Source of the DNA: an uncultured Clostridia bacterium
Lineage (GTDB): Bacteria; Bacillota; Clostridia; TANB77; CAG-508
Direction of reading: 5' to 3'
DNA: 64,000 nt
NCBI GenBank assembly: GCA_948524275.1
Contig: CAOSLI010000001.1
Location: 248,001-312,000 of the forward strand
Shown in pieces: positions 8,882-18,042 of the stretch. The notes below the pieces were generated by a model. The model was not told where the DNA came from. It searched no databases and saw nothing but the letters and a program-made list of their open reading frames with translations. The position numbers and the translations under genes are program-made. The first letter of the stretch is position 1. Each line of letters begins with the position of its first letter.

Positions 8882-9465
8882 GTTGGTGCAGTATTCTAGT
8901 AATGTTGCTTACTATGAGGGTGGGGCTAAAAATCCACTAAAAGGCACACATAGAATTTCTTAGTAATGCGCGGGACGCCAAGCCTGTGTGTTGTTAGGAG
9001 ATAAGAATTTAGGACAATATATAATGGCATATATATTAATTTTCCTACTTTCGCGTTTACTTATAACCTATACAGAAATGTATAGCGTAGCCTGTTTTGA
9101 GTGATAGTTTTGGGATTAACTTAAAAACTTATAATATTCTTGGCCAGATATTATTTAGTAATTGTTATGAAATAGCTATTGCAAAAGAAACTAATAGTAA
9201 TTGTAATATTTCAAGGAAAACTTCTAGACTGTTTACAGCCTGTATAGTATCTTATGGATTAAGATACGGATTTGAGTGGTAATCTGGTAGCCAAATTTAT
9301 GGATGCTTTATTTAAACGGAAACGGCTAAATAGTAATGTTTAGTATAAAGTAGAGAAATTCGACTAGACCTAAACCGTAAAATTTACGTAAGATATGACC
9401 AACATATAATTAGATTTTGAAAGGTACTTTATATGGAAGTTTATTCTGTATAAAGTACTTTTTTG
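8882..9465 (+). ncRNA. Candidate structured non-coding RNA, about 580 nt
   Basis: A consensus promoter lies upstream and an intrinsic terminator at the end (TACTTTATA 9424-9432 pairs with TATAAAGTA 9448-9456, then T-run). There is no convincing gene between them; a 61-aa frame at 9097-9282 lacks a ribosome site. The 5' domain has clear pairing, for example GGTGGG...CCACT near 8920-8940 and CACACA near 8954 with TGTGTG near 8986, and the string GGGACGCCAAGCC near 8968, which recalls the GGGACGCAAAGCC signature of GEMM-I. The matching GGCAAACC half is absent, so a c-di-GMP riboswitch is not supported. It could be raiA-, OLE- or ROOL-class RNA, or new; I cannot decide. Confidence 0.6.
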
Positions 9466-9584
9466 TTTTTAAAATTTAATACTATTGTGGAGAATAAGTA
9501 TTTTTGAAAAATTAACTCTTGAATGGATAAAGATTTAATGATAAAATACATATACTATGAATGCTATGAAAGGAAGATTTTAAA

Positions 9585-10101
9585 ATGAAACATTGGGCAA
9601 TTAAAGTAACAATATTATCATTTATATTATCAATTATTTTTGCTTATATATCAGACAAGGCAGTATCTAATTTATCAGTTATACCAGCCATTATAATACT
9701 AATTGTGGTAATATTGATAGGTGTAATATTTGATATAATAGGTGTTGCAGTAACCGTTGCAGATGAAAGTGAATTACATGCAAGAGCAACCAAAAAAGTA
9801 AAGGGGGCTAAGGAATCAATAAAATTAATAAAGAATTCTAGTCAAGTATCTAATATTTGTGCTGATGTTATAGGAGATATTTGCCGGAGTACTTAGCGGT
9901 GCTATAAGTGCTACAATTACTTTAAAATTAATATCTAGATTTAATATGCCTGAAAATATTCAGTTTTTTATAAGTGCTTTAGTTGCATCACTTACAATTG
10001 GTGGAAAAGCAGTTGGAAAAAATATAGCAAGAAAATATGCAACACAGATTTTAAGTGTAATAGGAAAAATATTAAATAGATTAAAACTTGGAGGAAAATA
10101 G
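9585..10101 (+). CDS. CorB-like membrane protein, read through a +1 shift at CGGA (9885-9888)
   Basis: ATG 9585 after 'gaaaggaag'. 171 aa after recoding. Two N-terminal membrane helices, then F-D-I-I-G-V-A-V-T-V-A-D-E and K-K-V-K-G-A-K-E, a pattern I associate with Clostridial proteins annotated as CorB-type Mg/Co transporters. Codon 101 is CGG and the frame would stop three codons later. With the shift the protein reads G-D-I-C-G-V-L-S-G-A and continues through another membrane segment to TAG at 10099. The ymdB ribosome site lies inside its last codons, so the two are coupled. Confidence 0.8.
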
Positions 10102-10102
10102 A

Positions 10103-10867
10103 TTGAAAATTTTAGCTGTAGGAGATTTAGTTGGAGAAGGTGGACTAAGAAAGTTAAAAGAAAATTTACAAGAATTGCAGAAAAAAGAAAATATTGATTT
10201 TACTATTGTAAATGCTGAGAATGTTGCAGAAGGAATGGGGATTACGACTAAGACATTTAATGAACTAAAAACAATGAACATTGACGTATTGACTATGGGA
10301 AACCATACTTGGGCAAAAAAGGATGTTTTTTCATTTATTGATGATTCGTTTATAATTAGACCAGCAAATTATACAAAAGGATTACCTGGAAGGGGATATG
10401 AAATTATTCAGAAAAATGAAAAAAAGATAGAAGTAATAAACTTAATTGGAAGAACTGATATGGGAGTACTATCAGAAAATCCATTTAAATGTATTGATGA
10501 AATATTAGAAAAGACGGAAGCCGACATTAGAATAGTTGACTTTCATGCAGAAGCAACAGCAGAAAAAATTGCGATGTCATATTATTTAGATGGAAGAGTA
10601 AGTGCAATATATGGAACACATACACATACTCAGACAGCAGACGAGATGATCCTTGAAAAGGGAACAGGTTACATAACTGATATTGGTATGACAGGTCCTA
10701 AAAAGTCTGTCATTGGAATGGACGTTGACGCATCTCTTAAAAGATTTGTAACATCTCTTCCAGAAAGATACAAGATAGCTAGCGGAGAATGCAAATTAAA
10801 TGCTGTAGTATTTGATATAAATGACGGAAATAATAAAACAGATAGTATTTATAGAATTAATTTGTAA
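10103..10867 (+). CDS. ymdB: YmdB-type metallophosphoesterase (TIGR00282)
   Basis: TTG start at 10103, 7 nt after GGAGGA (10090-10095). A TTG at 10088 in the same frame would place that ribosome site inside the gene. 254 aa with metallophosphoesterase motifs: G-D-L-V-G near residue 7, N-A-E-N near 38, G-N-H-T-W near 66, D-F-H-A-E near 148 and G-T-H-T-H-T near 171. In Bacillus, YmdB is a 2',3'-cyclic nucleotide phosphodiesterase that interacts functionally with RNase Y and controls biofilm and motility decisions. Its place downstream of rny and upstream of spoVS is the standard order. Confidence 0.93.
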   Translation: MKILAVGDLVGEGGLRKLKENLQELQKKENIDFTIVNAENVAEGMGITTKTFNELKTMNIDVLTMGNHTWAKKDVFSFIDDSFIIRPANYTKGLPGRGYEIIQKNEKKIEVINLIGRTDMGVLSENPFKCIDEILEKTEADIRIVDFHAEATAEKIAMSYYLDGRVSAIYGTHTHTQTADEMILEKGTGYITDIGMTGPKKSVIGMDVDASLKRFVTSLPERYKIASGECKLNAVVFDINDGNNKTDSIYRINL

Positions 10868-10984
10868 AATCTAGTCGATGAAAAAATGGATAAATTTAGT
10901 AAAATGTATAGACAATATTTCCATAATATGTTATAAATATATTTGTAATTACAAAAAATATAAAATATAATATAGGAGGAAACA

Positions 10985-11245
10985 ATGGAAGTTTTAAAGA
11001 TATCATCAAAATCTAACCCAAATTCAGTAGCAGGAGCTATTGCGGGAATGGTAAAGGAAGCTAGAAAAGCAGAAATGCAAGCAATAGGAGCAGGAGCTCT
11101 AAATCAAGCTGTCAAGGCAGTAGCAATCGCAAGAGGATTTGTAGCACCAACAGGAGTTGACTTAGTATGTATACCAGCATTTGCAGAAGTACAGGTTGAA
11201 GGAGAAGATAGAACAGGGATAAGACTTATAGTAGAGTCAAGATAA
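10985..11245 (+). CDS. spoVS: Stage V sporulation protein S
   Basis: 86 aa, ATG with TAGGAGG upstream. Nearly invariant family sequence (V-L-K-I-S-S-K-S-N-P, A-G-A-I-A-G, A-V-K-A-V-A-I-A-R-G-F). SpoVS is a small nucleic-acid-binding protein needed for spore coat and cortex formation. It supports a spore-forming host. Confidence 0.97.
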   Translation: MEVLKISSKSNPNSVAGAIAGMVKEARKAEMQAIGAGALNQAVKAVAIARGFVAPTGVDLVCIPAFAEVQVEGEDRTGIRLIVESR

Positions 11246-11270
11246 ATAAACATAAAATATATAAATGTGG

Positions 11271-11325
11271 GGGCATTAATATATTATTGCGAAGCTGGCA
11301 ATTAATATATTTATGCCTTATTTTA
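11271..11325 (+). terminator. Long hairpin after spoVS, probable terminator
   Basis: GGCATTAATATATTATTGC (11272-11290) pairs with the stretch ending in TATGCC at 11317 (one bulge, loop GAAGCTG), followed by TTATTTTATT. Confidence 0.7.
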
Positions 11326-11385
11326 TTTATAAAAGACTTGAAAAATAAAGTATCTTATTATATTATTGTTAAGGGAGATAAAAAG

Positions 11386-12961
11386 ATGAAGTCAGGTAGC
11401 AATAACTTTTTTAAATATATATTTGTAGTTGTTATAATTGCCTTAATTTGTGGAGCTGTATATATCTTATATAATAATAAACAAGATATAGAACTAGATG
11501 ATGAAGAACAAAATACAGTAGAAAATAAAGATATTAGCTTAGCACAAAATATTAAAATAGGTTTAACTAATTATGATACGATGAACCCAATCCTAACTAG
11601 AAATAGAGACATTGCAAATATTGATAAATTAATATTTGAACCATTAGTAAACATAACCTCTGATTACAAAGTAGAAGGCTGCCTTGCGAAATCATGTAAC
11701 AAAACTTCAGACACTTCATATGAGATAAAGATAGATTCTAGTGTTAAGTGGCAAGATGGCAGAAGTCTAATATCAAGAGATGTCCAATATACGATTGAGA
11801 AAATTAAGGAAACCAATTCTATTTATTTACAAAATGTACAAGATATAGCAAGTATAGAATTGCCTGACTCAGAAACAGTAATTATTAACTTAAGTAAACC
11901 TGTGATATTTTTTGAATATAATCTTACATTTCCTATTATATCAAGTTCATATTATGCAAATGAGGACTTTCAAAACTCAAGTAAGATACCTATGGGTACT
12001 GGAATGTACAAAATTGCTAGTATAGATAATGACAATATACTAATTATTAGAAATGACAGATGGAGCAAAATTAAGACCAATAGCCCTAAAACCCAATCAA
12101 TTACGCTCATCAAATATGGAGCAATTGGAGAAGCATTCAATAGCTTTAAACTAGGAAATGTAGATATAGTAAATACTTACAAGACGAACTATACTGATTA
12201 TGTTGGAACAATAGGATACAATAAAAGAGAATTTGTAGGAAGAGACTATGATTTCTTAAGTTTTAATTGTAATGATTCAATATTATCTGATGTACATGTA
12301 AGAAGAGCAATAAATTATGCAATTAATAAAGATGCAATTGTATCAAGTGTACTAGGAAATACTAAAGTTGTATCAAACTCACCATTAGATTATGGGAGCT
12401 ACTTATATAATGAAGAAGGAAAAATTACATTCAATCAAGATTTAGCTAGAAAAGAGCTAGAAGATGGTGGATGGTATAATACTAATGGCAGATGGCAAAA
12501 AAATATAGGTGGTTATGTTAGAAGACTAAACGTATCAGTAATAGTAAATAAAAATAATCCAGAGAGAGTTAACGTTGCAAATAATATAAAAGGACAATTA
12601 GCAGATATAGGAATAACAATAAATGTTGTACAAGTTGATGACGAAAAGTATTGGGCATATTTAAATAATAAAAATTATCAAATCATATTAACTCGGAGTA
12701 ACTAATTCAGTTAATCCAGATTTAAGTTATTTTTACGGCAATGGTAATATCTCTAATTATTATAATGAAGAGGTAAGTTCAAAATTAGATCTAATAGATA
12801 GCTATAGAGAGATGCAAAAGAAAATAAATGAAGAAGTCCCACATGTGGGACTATATAGAAACAAAGGAGCAATAATATTAAATTCTAATGTGGGTGGTAA
12901 TTTCTCACCAAACTCATACTTTATATATTATAATTTTAATGAATGGTATAGACAACAATAA
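11386..12961 (+). CDS. Peptide ABC transporter substrate-binding protein (SBP family 5), read through a +1 shift at CGGA (12694-12697)
   Basis: ATG 11386 with AAGGGAG upstream. 524 aa after recoding. N-terminal membrane anchor (FKYIFVVVIIALICGAVYIL) without a clear lipobox. OppA/DppA-type segments include 'LTNYDTMNPIL', 'SVKWQDGRSLISRDVQYTI' and 'VRRAINYAINKDAIV'. Codon 437 is CGG and the frame would end three codons later, losing about 87 residues. The shift gives I-I-L-T-G-V-T-N-S-V-N-P-D and the normal C-terminus to TAA 12959. No permease genes are adjacent, so it works with a transporter encoded elsewhere. Confidence 0.85.
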
Positions 12962-12988
12962 ACTTAAGATAAAAAATTAAAAAAACTA

Positions 12989-13016
12989 TTGACAAATAAT
13001 TTTTATGAGATATAAT
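12989..13016 (+). promoter_or_regulatory. recA promoter
   Basis: TTGACA 12989-12994, 16-bp spacer, TATAAT 13011-13016. Confidence 0.75.
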
Positions 13017-13021
13017 AAAAC

Positions 13022-13033
13022 AAACAAACGTTT
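13022..13033 (+). promoter_or_regulatory. Possible SOS (LexA) box in the recA leader
   Basis: AAAC-AAAC-GTTT, similar in layout to the Firmicute GAAC-N4-GTTC box but with imperfect half-sites. It lies just after the -10 box, where repression would work. Confidence 0.3.
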
Positions 13034-13052
13034 AGAAAGGATTGAATTAATA

Positions 13053-14138
13053 ATGGGAACAGAAAAAGAAGTAAAAGGAAAAATTAGTGAAGAAAAACAA
13101 AAGGCAATTGAAGCTGCTATGGGACAAATTGAAAAGCAATTTGGAAAAGGTTCAATTATGAAGCTTGGAGAATTTAAAACAATGAATGTAGAAGCAATAC
13201 CAACAGGTGCTTTAAGTTTAGACATAGCTTTAGGAATTGGAGGAATTCCTAAAGGAAGAATAGTAGAAATATTTGGACCTGAATCATCAGGAAAAACAAC
13301 TCTTGCATTACATGTAATAGCAGAGGCTCAAAAGAAAGGTGGAGAAGCAGCTTTTATAGATGCAGAGCATGCACTTGATCCTGTTTATGCTAAGCATTTA
13401 GGAGTTGATATAGATAATTTAATAGTATCTCAACCAGATACAGGTGAGCAAGCATTAGAAATTGCGGAAGCTTTAGTTAGAAGTGGTGCAATTGATATAA
13501 TTGTAGTAGATTCAGTTGCTGCTTTAGTACCTAAAGCAGAAATAGATGGAGATATGGGAGATGCCCATGTAGGACTTCAAGCAAGACTTATGTCACAGGC
13601 ATTACGTAAACTAGCGGGTGTAATCAATAAATCAAATAGTTGTATAGTATTTATTAACCAATTAAGAGAAAAAGTAGGTATAATGTTTGGAAATCCAGAG
13701 ACAACCCCAGGAGGAAGAGCACTTAAGTTCTACTCATCAGTAAGACTAGATATTAGAAAAGTTGAAAATATTAAACAAGATGGCGAAGTAGTTGGAAGTA
13801 GAGCAAAGGTAAAAGTCGTTAAGAATAAAGTAGCACCACCATTTAGAGAAGCCGAATTTGATATTGTATATGGAAAGGGAATATCAAGATCAGGTAATAT
13901 ACTTGATTTAGGAGTTAACTTAGACATTGTTGAAAAGAGTGGTGCATGGTTTGGATATGCAGGAGATAGAATTGGACAAGGTAGAGAAAATGCTAAGAAA
14001 TATTTAGAAGATAATCCTAAAGTAATGGCTGAAATTGAAGAAAAGATTAGAAAGAACTTTGACCAAGCTTTTGAAAAAAGCTTAGGAGATGAAGTAATTG
14101 ACGAAGAGCAAGATACTGAGCCAGAAGATGAGGAATAA
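13053..14138 (+). CDS. recA: RecA recombinase
   Basis: 361 aa. Start taken at ATG 13053 (M-G-T-E-K-E-V) rather than 13005, which overlaps the -10 box. Walker A G-P-E-S-S-G-K-T near residue 78, Walker B I-I-V-V-D-S near 150, and L1/L2 loops with '[20 protein letters not shown]'. Acidic C-tail. It forms filaments on ssDNA for homologous recombination and SOS induction. recX follows at once, as expected. Confidence 0.98.
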   Translation: MGTEKEVKGKISEEKQKAIEAAMGQIEKQFGKGSIMKLGEFKTMNVEAIPTGALSLDIALGIGGIPKGRIVEIFGPESSGKTTLALHVIAEAQKKGGEAAFIDAEHALDPVYAKHLGVDIDNLIVSQPDTGEQALEIAEALVRSGAIDIIVVDSVAALVPKAEIDGDMGDAHVGLQARLMSQALRKLAGVINKSNSCIVFINQLREKVGIMFGNPETTPGGRALKFYSSVRLDIRKVENIKQDGEVVGSRAKVKVVKNKVAPPFREAEFDIVYGKGISRSGNILDLGVNLDIVEKSGAWFGYAGDRIGQGRENAKKYLEDNPKVMAEIEEKIRKNFDQAFEKSLGDEVIDEEQDTEPEDEE

Positions 14139-14220
14139 TTGTTAGAGAGTTAAAGTGCAGAAAATTTTAAATAATTTTCCGCACAAACTCTTTTTATATA
14201 AAGGAAATAAAACAATAATA

Positions 14221-14755
14221 ATGAAGATAGTTAATATAGATGATATAAAATTAAGATATGGATTAAATGACGAAAATTTGTACAATAACAAAGCAATTAC
14301 TAACGATGGATGCGAATATAGCATAGAGGAATTTGACAAGGCAAAAACAAGAGTGCTAAAATATGTTATGTATAAAAAAAGGACAGAAAATGAAGTTAGA
14401 GTTAAATTTGCAAAAGATATAAATAAAAATTTATTAGAAGATGTCATTGAAGAATTAAAAAGATTGCGGATATATAAGTGATACTAATTATATTGAGAGA
14501 GCTGTAAATGAATTTATGTCTCTAAAAAATATGTCTATAAGAGAAATGAAATATAAACTTATAAGCAAAGGAACTAATGCTAGTATTATAGATGATTATT
14601 TTAGTCAGAATCATGATGAGCTTATAGAGTTTGAACAAAAATCAGCACAGAATATTTATAATAAAAAATTAAGAACAATGGAAAAACAAGATATAATATC
14701 ATATTTAATAAAAAAAGGATATAAGCAAGAAAGCATAAAACATATAGAAGATTAG
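14221..14755 (+). CDS. recX: RecX, read through a +1 shift at CGGA (14467-14470)
   Basis: Start ATG 14221; an upstream GTG at 14155 is less likely. 177 aa after recoding. Three-helix RecX repeats are visible (A-K-T-R-V-L-K-Y-V-M-Y-K-K-R-T-E; M-S-I-R-E-M-K-Y-K-L-I-S-K-G; Q-D-I-I-S-Y-L-I-K-K-G). Codon 83 is CGG and the frame stops at TGA four codons later. Skipping one base gives E-L-K-R-L-G-Y-I-S-D, the usual RecX sequence at that place. RecX modulates RecA filaments. The shift is needed to make more than the first half. Confidence 0.88.
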
Positions 14756-14768
14756 AGAGGATAATATA

Positions 14769-15524
14769 ATGCAGAATATATTTACATTAGAAACAACTAA
14801 ATATAATATAAGAACGCAGAACTTTGAAGGTCCTCTTGATTTACTATGCCATTTAATTGATGTAAATAAGATGGATATATATGATGTTAATTTAAATGAA
14901 ATTACAGACCAATATATGGATTATCTTAATACAATGGAAGAGATGGATTTAGAGGTAACAAGTGAGTTTTTATTGATGGCTTCGAATTTGTTGTATATCA
15001 AGTCTAAAAAATTACTACCAAGACAAGAAGATGAAGAGGAAATGCTTTCAGAAGAAGAACTTATTCAAAGGATTATAGAATATAAGCAATACAAAGAGAT
15101 TACAGGTACATTCAAAAATATGTATGCAGAAAATAATAAACGTTTCTTTAGATTACCAGAAAAGATAGAGTTACCAAAACAAAAGCTTGAAGAAACATCA
15201 TATACATATGAGGACTTAGCTGAAATTTATAAAAAAATATTAGATAAAAATAGTGTAAGACTTAATAAGAACGCTAAAAATATTGAAAAGATTGCTATTG
15301 TTGAAAACTACTCAGTTGGAGATACTGTAAAAACAATGTTTAGAGAGCTAATTAAAAAATCTAATTTCGTATTTAATAAGCTATTCTCACTAAATAGATG
15401 CAAACCACAAGAAGTTGTAACAGCTTTTTCAGGACTTTTAGAAATGTCAAGAAGAAGTAAGGTAGAAACTAACCAAGAAGAATTATTTGGTGATATAGAG
15501 GTTAGCAAGAAGAAGAGAATATAA
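14769..15524 (+). CDS. scpA: Segregation and condensation protein A
   Basis: 251 aa, ATG with AGAGGA upstream. N-terminal F-E-G-P-L-D-L-L-C-H-L-I near residue 20 and L-L-Y-I-K-S-K-K-L-L-P near 82 are ScpA signatures. The C-terminal winged-helix segment is present. It is the kleisin of the SMC-ScpAB condensin. The usual partner scpB is not next to it; the prophage target gene follows. Confidence 0.95.
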   Translation: MQNIFTLETTKYNIRTQNFEGPLDLLCHLIDVNKMDIYDVNLNEITDQYMDYLNTMEEMDLEVTSEFLLMASNLLYIKSKKLLPRQEDEEEMLSEEELIQRIIEYKQYKEITGTFKNMYAENNKRFFRLPEKIELPKQKLEETSYTYEDLAEIYKKILDKNSVRLNKNAKNIEKIAIVENYSVGDTVKTMFRELIKKSNFVFNKLFSLNRCKPQEVVTAFSGLLEMSRRSKVETNQEELFGDIEVSKKKRI

Positions 15525-15627
15525 ATAAAAGACTATAAAATGTTACAAAATTGTAAAGTGAAAAATATTGAATAAACATATTTTAATTGGTATACTAATA
15601 TAAAAACAAAAGAAAGGAAAAAGTAAA

Positions 15628-15705
15628 ATGAAAGGAAAATTAAAAGGAACAAAAGGTATAACTTTAATAGCGTTAGTAATAACAAAACTCGTGCCTACCG
15701 CCTAA
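15628..15705 (+). pseudogene. 5' stub of the pilin-like host gene, cut by prophage insertion
   Basis: ATG 15628 with AGAAAGGA upstream opens M-K-G-K-L-K-G-T-K-G-I-T-L-I-A-L-V-I-T, the class III signal start of a pilin-like protein. It runs into phage sequence at the att core and stops at 15703-15705. The rest of the gene is at 59,841 on the other side of the prophage. The host promoter and original first ten codons are therefore stranded here. Confidence 0.85.
15651..15685 (+). repeat. attL core, 35 bp
   Basis: Matches 59861-59895 with a single A/T mismatch (15669 against 59879). The repeat codes for K-G-I-T-L-I-A-L-V-I-T in the pilin-like gene and marks the left prophage boundary. Confidence 0.88.
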
Positions 15706-15727
15706 AATAAAGGGTTGTAGGCGTTTT
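15691..15727 (+). terminator. Hairpin just inside attL
   Basis: GCCTAC (15693-15698) pairs with GTAGGC (15717-15722), followed by GTTTTTG. It would stop read-through from the host pilin promoter toward the convergent integrase gene. Confidence 0.45.
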
Positions 15728-15779
15728 TGTATATTATGGGTATATTAGCGGTAGCACGGTTTAGTTATTTAGAGAAATT

Positions 15780-16937
15780 TTATGCACTTATGTGGGCAAT
15801 TTCTGGAGGTGGAGCAAAGTTCAAAAATTGATATTCATTTCTCCAGTATGCAGCATCTATAAGAGATAACATTTCATCTAAATTAAATAATGATTCTAAC
15901 TTGTCAATTTCAATTTGCAATTCTTCTACAGATTTATGGACATATACATTATCAATTAATACTCTAGGCGAGTGGCCCATAATTAATTGAGTACAAAGCT
16001 TATTAGCTTCAATTTTATCCATCATACTTGCAAAAGTGTGTCGACCATCATGTGGTCGATGTTCTAGTTCTAATCGTTCCATAATCTTATGGAATTTATC
16101 ACGATTATAATTACTATATTTCATTTGTTGCCCTTCAGTATTTTGAATCAACCATTTGGATCCAGAAGCAATTGCCTCATTATAATATTTTTCAAAGAAT
16201 GGTCTTACAAAGCTACTGATAGGAACTTTTCTATTTTTACTACTACTATTCTTAATACCACAAATAAAGTAGTTTTCATCTAAATGTACATTTTCAGTTT
16301 CAACCAAAAGTAATTCACTAGGTCTAACACCAGAGAATATCATCATTAAAATAGTGTCAGTATAACGATACACATGTAATGATTTGTATAAGGTTTTGAT
16401 TTCATCTTCTGTAAAAGGAATTCGGATAATAGACTTATCAGGCTTATCGCCTAAATCAATTTCACACTTACAATAATTCTTTTTGATAATATCACTTTCC
16501 ATAGCATAGTCAGACATCTGACTAATAAGCATTTTCATACGCTCCTTACCACTAAAAGTCTTATCACTATTAGTAATAACTGTTTGGATTTGATGCTTTT
16601 TAATTGTTATAAAAGGTAAATCGTGAATTTCCTTACAAGCTTTAAAAGCGTTTTTATAACTAAGCATCATTGAATTGCTTATTTTAGGAAATTTATTATT
16701 TGACCACTTATCATATAGTTCAGCAAAAGTAATTCTACTTGCATCAATATCATAAGGGTCAGCATTGTAATCTGTAAGAGCAGCCATAGCTTCTTTATAA
16801 GTAACATAGCTACCAATATTTTTGAATTGTTGCCTACCAGTCTCATCATTCCAACCTATCGTTATTCGAGCAATATAAGGTTTTCTCCTATTACCAGGAG
16901 CCTTATATACACATCCAAAACCATTAGGATTTCGCAT
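15780..16937 (-). CDS. int: Phage tyrosine integrase
   Basis: 385 aa. N-terminal AP2-like DNA-binding segment (G-F-G-C-V-Y-K...P-Y-I-A-R-I-T-I-G-W), core-binding domain, then the catalytic domain with S-G-V-R-P-S-E near residue 206, H-D-G-R-H-T-F near 304 and Tyr in D-N-V-Y-V-H near 335. It recombines attP with attB in the pilin-like gene. Located next to attL and reading toward it. No CGG codon is used; the Arg in I-I-R-I-P is CGA. Confidence 0.93.
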   Translation of the reverse strand: MRNPNGFGCVYKAPGNRRKPYIARITIGWNDETGRQQFKNIGSYVTYKEAMAALTDYNADPYDIDASRITFAELYDKWSNNKFPKISNSMMLSYKNAFKACKEIHDLPFITIKKHQIQTVITNSDKTFSGKERMKMLISQMSDYAMESDIIKKNYCKCEIDLGDKPDKSIIRIPFTEDEIKTLYKSLHVYRYTDTILMMIFSGVRPSELLLVETENVHLDENYFICGIKNSSSKNRKVPISSFVRPFFEKYYNEAIASGSKWLIQNTEGQQMKYSNYNRDKFHKIMERLELEHRPHDGRHTFASMMDKIEANKLCTQLIMGHSPRVLIDNVYVHKSVEELQIEIDKLESLFNLDEMLSLIDAAYWRNEYQFLNFAPPPEIAHISA

Positions 16938-17114
16938 AATCTCCTCCTTTATTAGGAACGAGAAAATACTAAACTAATTCCATAATTTGCAAAAGTTGAC
17001 ATAAAGTGGTATAATTATATAAGAAATAATAAAAACAGCAATAATATCCTTTTATATATTGTAATAAACGAAGTAGTAATTGTAGTCAAATTGCTAAAAA
17101 AAGGGGTAACCAAA

Positions 17115-17222
17115 ATGTCGAATTTTGACAAATTACGCAAATTTTTGCAAGAAAACGATATCGAGTTAGAAGCAGTATTAATACTTATAAAGGAATATCT
17201 AAAAAATAATTCAAATAAGTAG
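17115..17222 (+). CDS. Possible small protein, 35 aa
   Basis: ATG with 'aaggggtaac' upstream. Short amphipathic product (M-S-N-F-D-K-L-R-K-F-L-Q-E-N-D-I-E) that converges on the repressor gene with 3 nt between the stops. Unknown role; possibly a small lysogeny regulator. Confidence 0.4.
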   Translation: MSNFDKLRKFLQENDIELEAVLILIKEYLKNNSNK

Positions 17223-17225
17223 ATA

Positions 17226-17594
17226 CTACTTCGGAAACTTTTGGAGCAAATCTTTAAATTGTGAGATAAACTCAAGAAAAGAGGCAAGTTCTTCATCTGT
17301 AAGGTCTTGTCTTTTTTCATTTCCGTTTCCTTTGTAAAATTCCTCAATCATTCCTGCGACCTTTTTTAAAGTATCATCATATTTTTGCTCGTTCCTTATA
17401 CTAGAACGACATCTCAAATAATCTAGTGAACAACCAAAAAAGTCACATATTTTATTTTCAAAATCCATACTAACTTTTTGATTCTTTCCACTTTCATAAT
17501 GGCTAATAATTTGTTGCGAATAATCAATTTGTTTAGCCAATTCTTCTTGAGATAAATTGCGTTCAGTTCTTAAATCAAATAACCTATTTTTCAT
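17226..17594 (-). CDS. XRE-family prophage repressor (CI-like)
   Basis: 122 aa from the ATG at 17594, with AAAGGAG upstream on the minus strand. N-terminal helix-turn-helix (N-L-S-Q-E-E-L-A-K-Q-I-D-Y-S-Q-Q-I-I-S-H-Y-E), then S-L-D-Y-L-R and an acidic C-terminal helix. No peptidase domain, so it is not cleaved like lambda CI. It is divergent from a Cro-like gene across a promoter carrying repeated operators. Confidence 0.88.
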   Translation of the reverse strand: MKNRLFDLRTERNLSQEELAKQIDYSQQIISHYESGKNQKVSMDFENKICDFFGCSLDYLRCRSSIRNEQKYDDTLKKVAGMIEEFYKGNGNEKRQDLTDEELASFLEFISQFKDLLQKFPK

Positions 17595-17654
17595 AAGTAA
17601 ATCAACTCCTTTAAAACTATTATACAAAAATAATTTGTACAAGTCAAGTGCTTT

Positions 17655-17728
17655 CACAAAAGAAATTTGTTAAAAAGTATTGACATACAAAAGAAATGAC
17701 TATATAATACTGTTTGTACAAAAGAAAT
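17655..17728. promoter_or_regulatory. Lysogeny switch: early promoter with three operators
   Basis: Plus-strand promoter TTGACA 17680-17685, 17-bp spacer, TATAAT 17703-17708. The motif YACAAAAGAAAT occurs at 17655-17666, 17686-17697 (filling the spacer) and 17717-17728 (just after the -10). Two more copies lie at 17982-17993 and 18013-18024. The placement is that of a repressor operator set. Confidence 0.8.
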
Positions 17729-17753
17729 GTGTACAAATGGAAGGGTGGGAAAT

Positions 17754-17960
17754 ATGTATAATAATATTCAGAATATACGAAAGAAAAAGAATATAAGCCA
17801 AAAAGAATTAGCCAAAAGACTAAAAGTAACACAACAAGCAGTTTCGTATATGGAAAATAAGGATATAGATGTTCCAACCAATAAGAAAAGAAAGATAGCA
17901 AAAATACTTGAAGAAAAGGTCGAGAATATCTTCCCAGAAATGAAACTGTTGGATAGATAG
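17754..17960 (+). CDS. Cro-like XRE regulator
   Basis: 68 aa from ATG 17754 (AAGGGTGG upstream). Helix-turn-helix I-S-Q-K-E-L-A-K-R-L-K-V-T-Q-Q-A-V-S-Y-M-E. First gene of the rightward early transcript. Confidence 0.82.
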   Translation: MYNNIQNIRKKKNISQKELAKRLKVTQQAVSYMENKDIDVPTNKKRKIAKILEEKVENIFPEMKLLDR

Positions 17961-17981
17961 GCTTATTTTTTTACAATTAAA

Positions 17982-18024
17982 TACAAAAGAAATAAGTAAA
18001 ACATCAACTCTTTACAAAAGAAAT
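17982..18024 (+). promoter_or_regulatory. Two further TACAAAAGAAAT operator copies
   Basis: Exact copies at 17982-17993 and 18013-18024, upstream of the small DNA-binding gene at 18043. Confidence 0.6.
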
Positions 18025-18042
18025 ATAGGAAAGGAGGAAATA

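Noticed and set aside
8953..8990. GEMM-I c-di-GMP riboswitch
   Set aside because: Only the GGGACGCCAAGCC side resembles it; the GGCAAACC half and expected fold are missing.
9097..9282. 61-aa protein inside the candidate RNA
   Set aside because: No ribosome site, weak start codon, and it lies between a promoter and terminator of a structured RNA.
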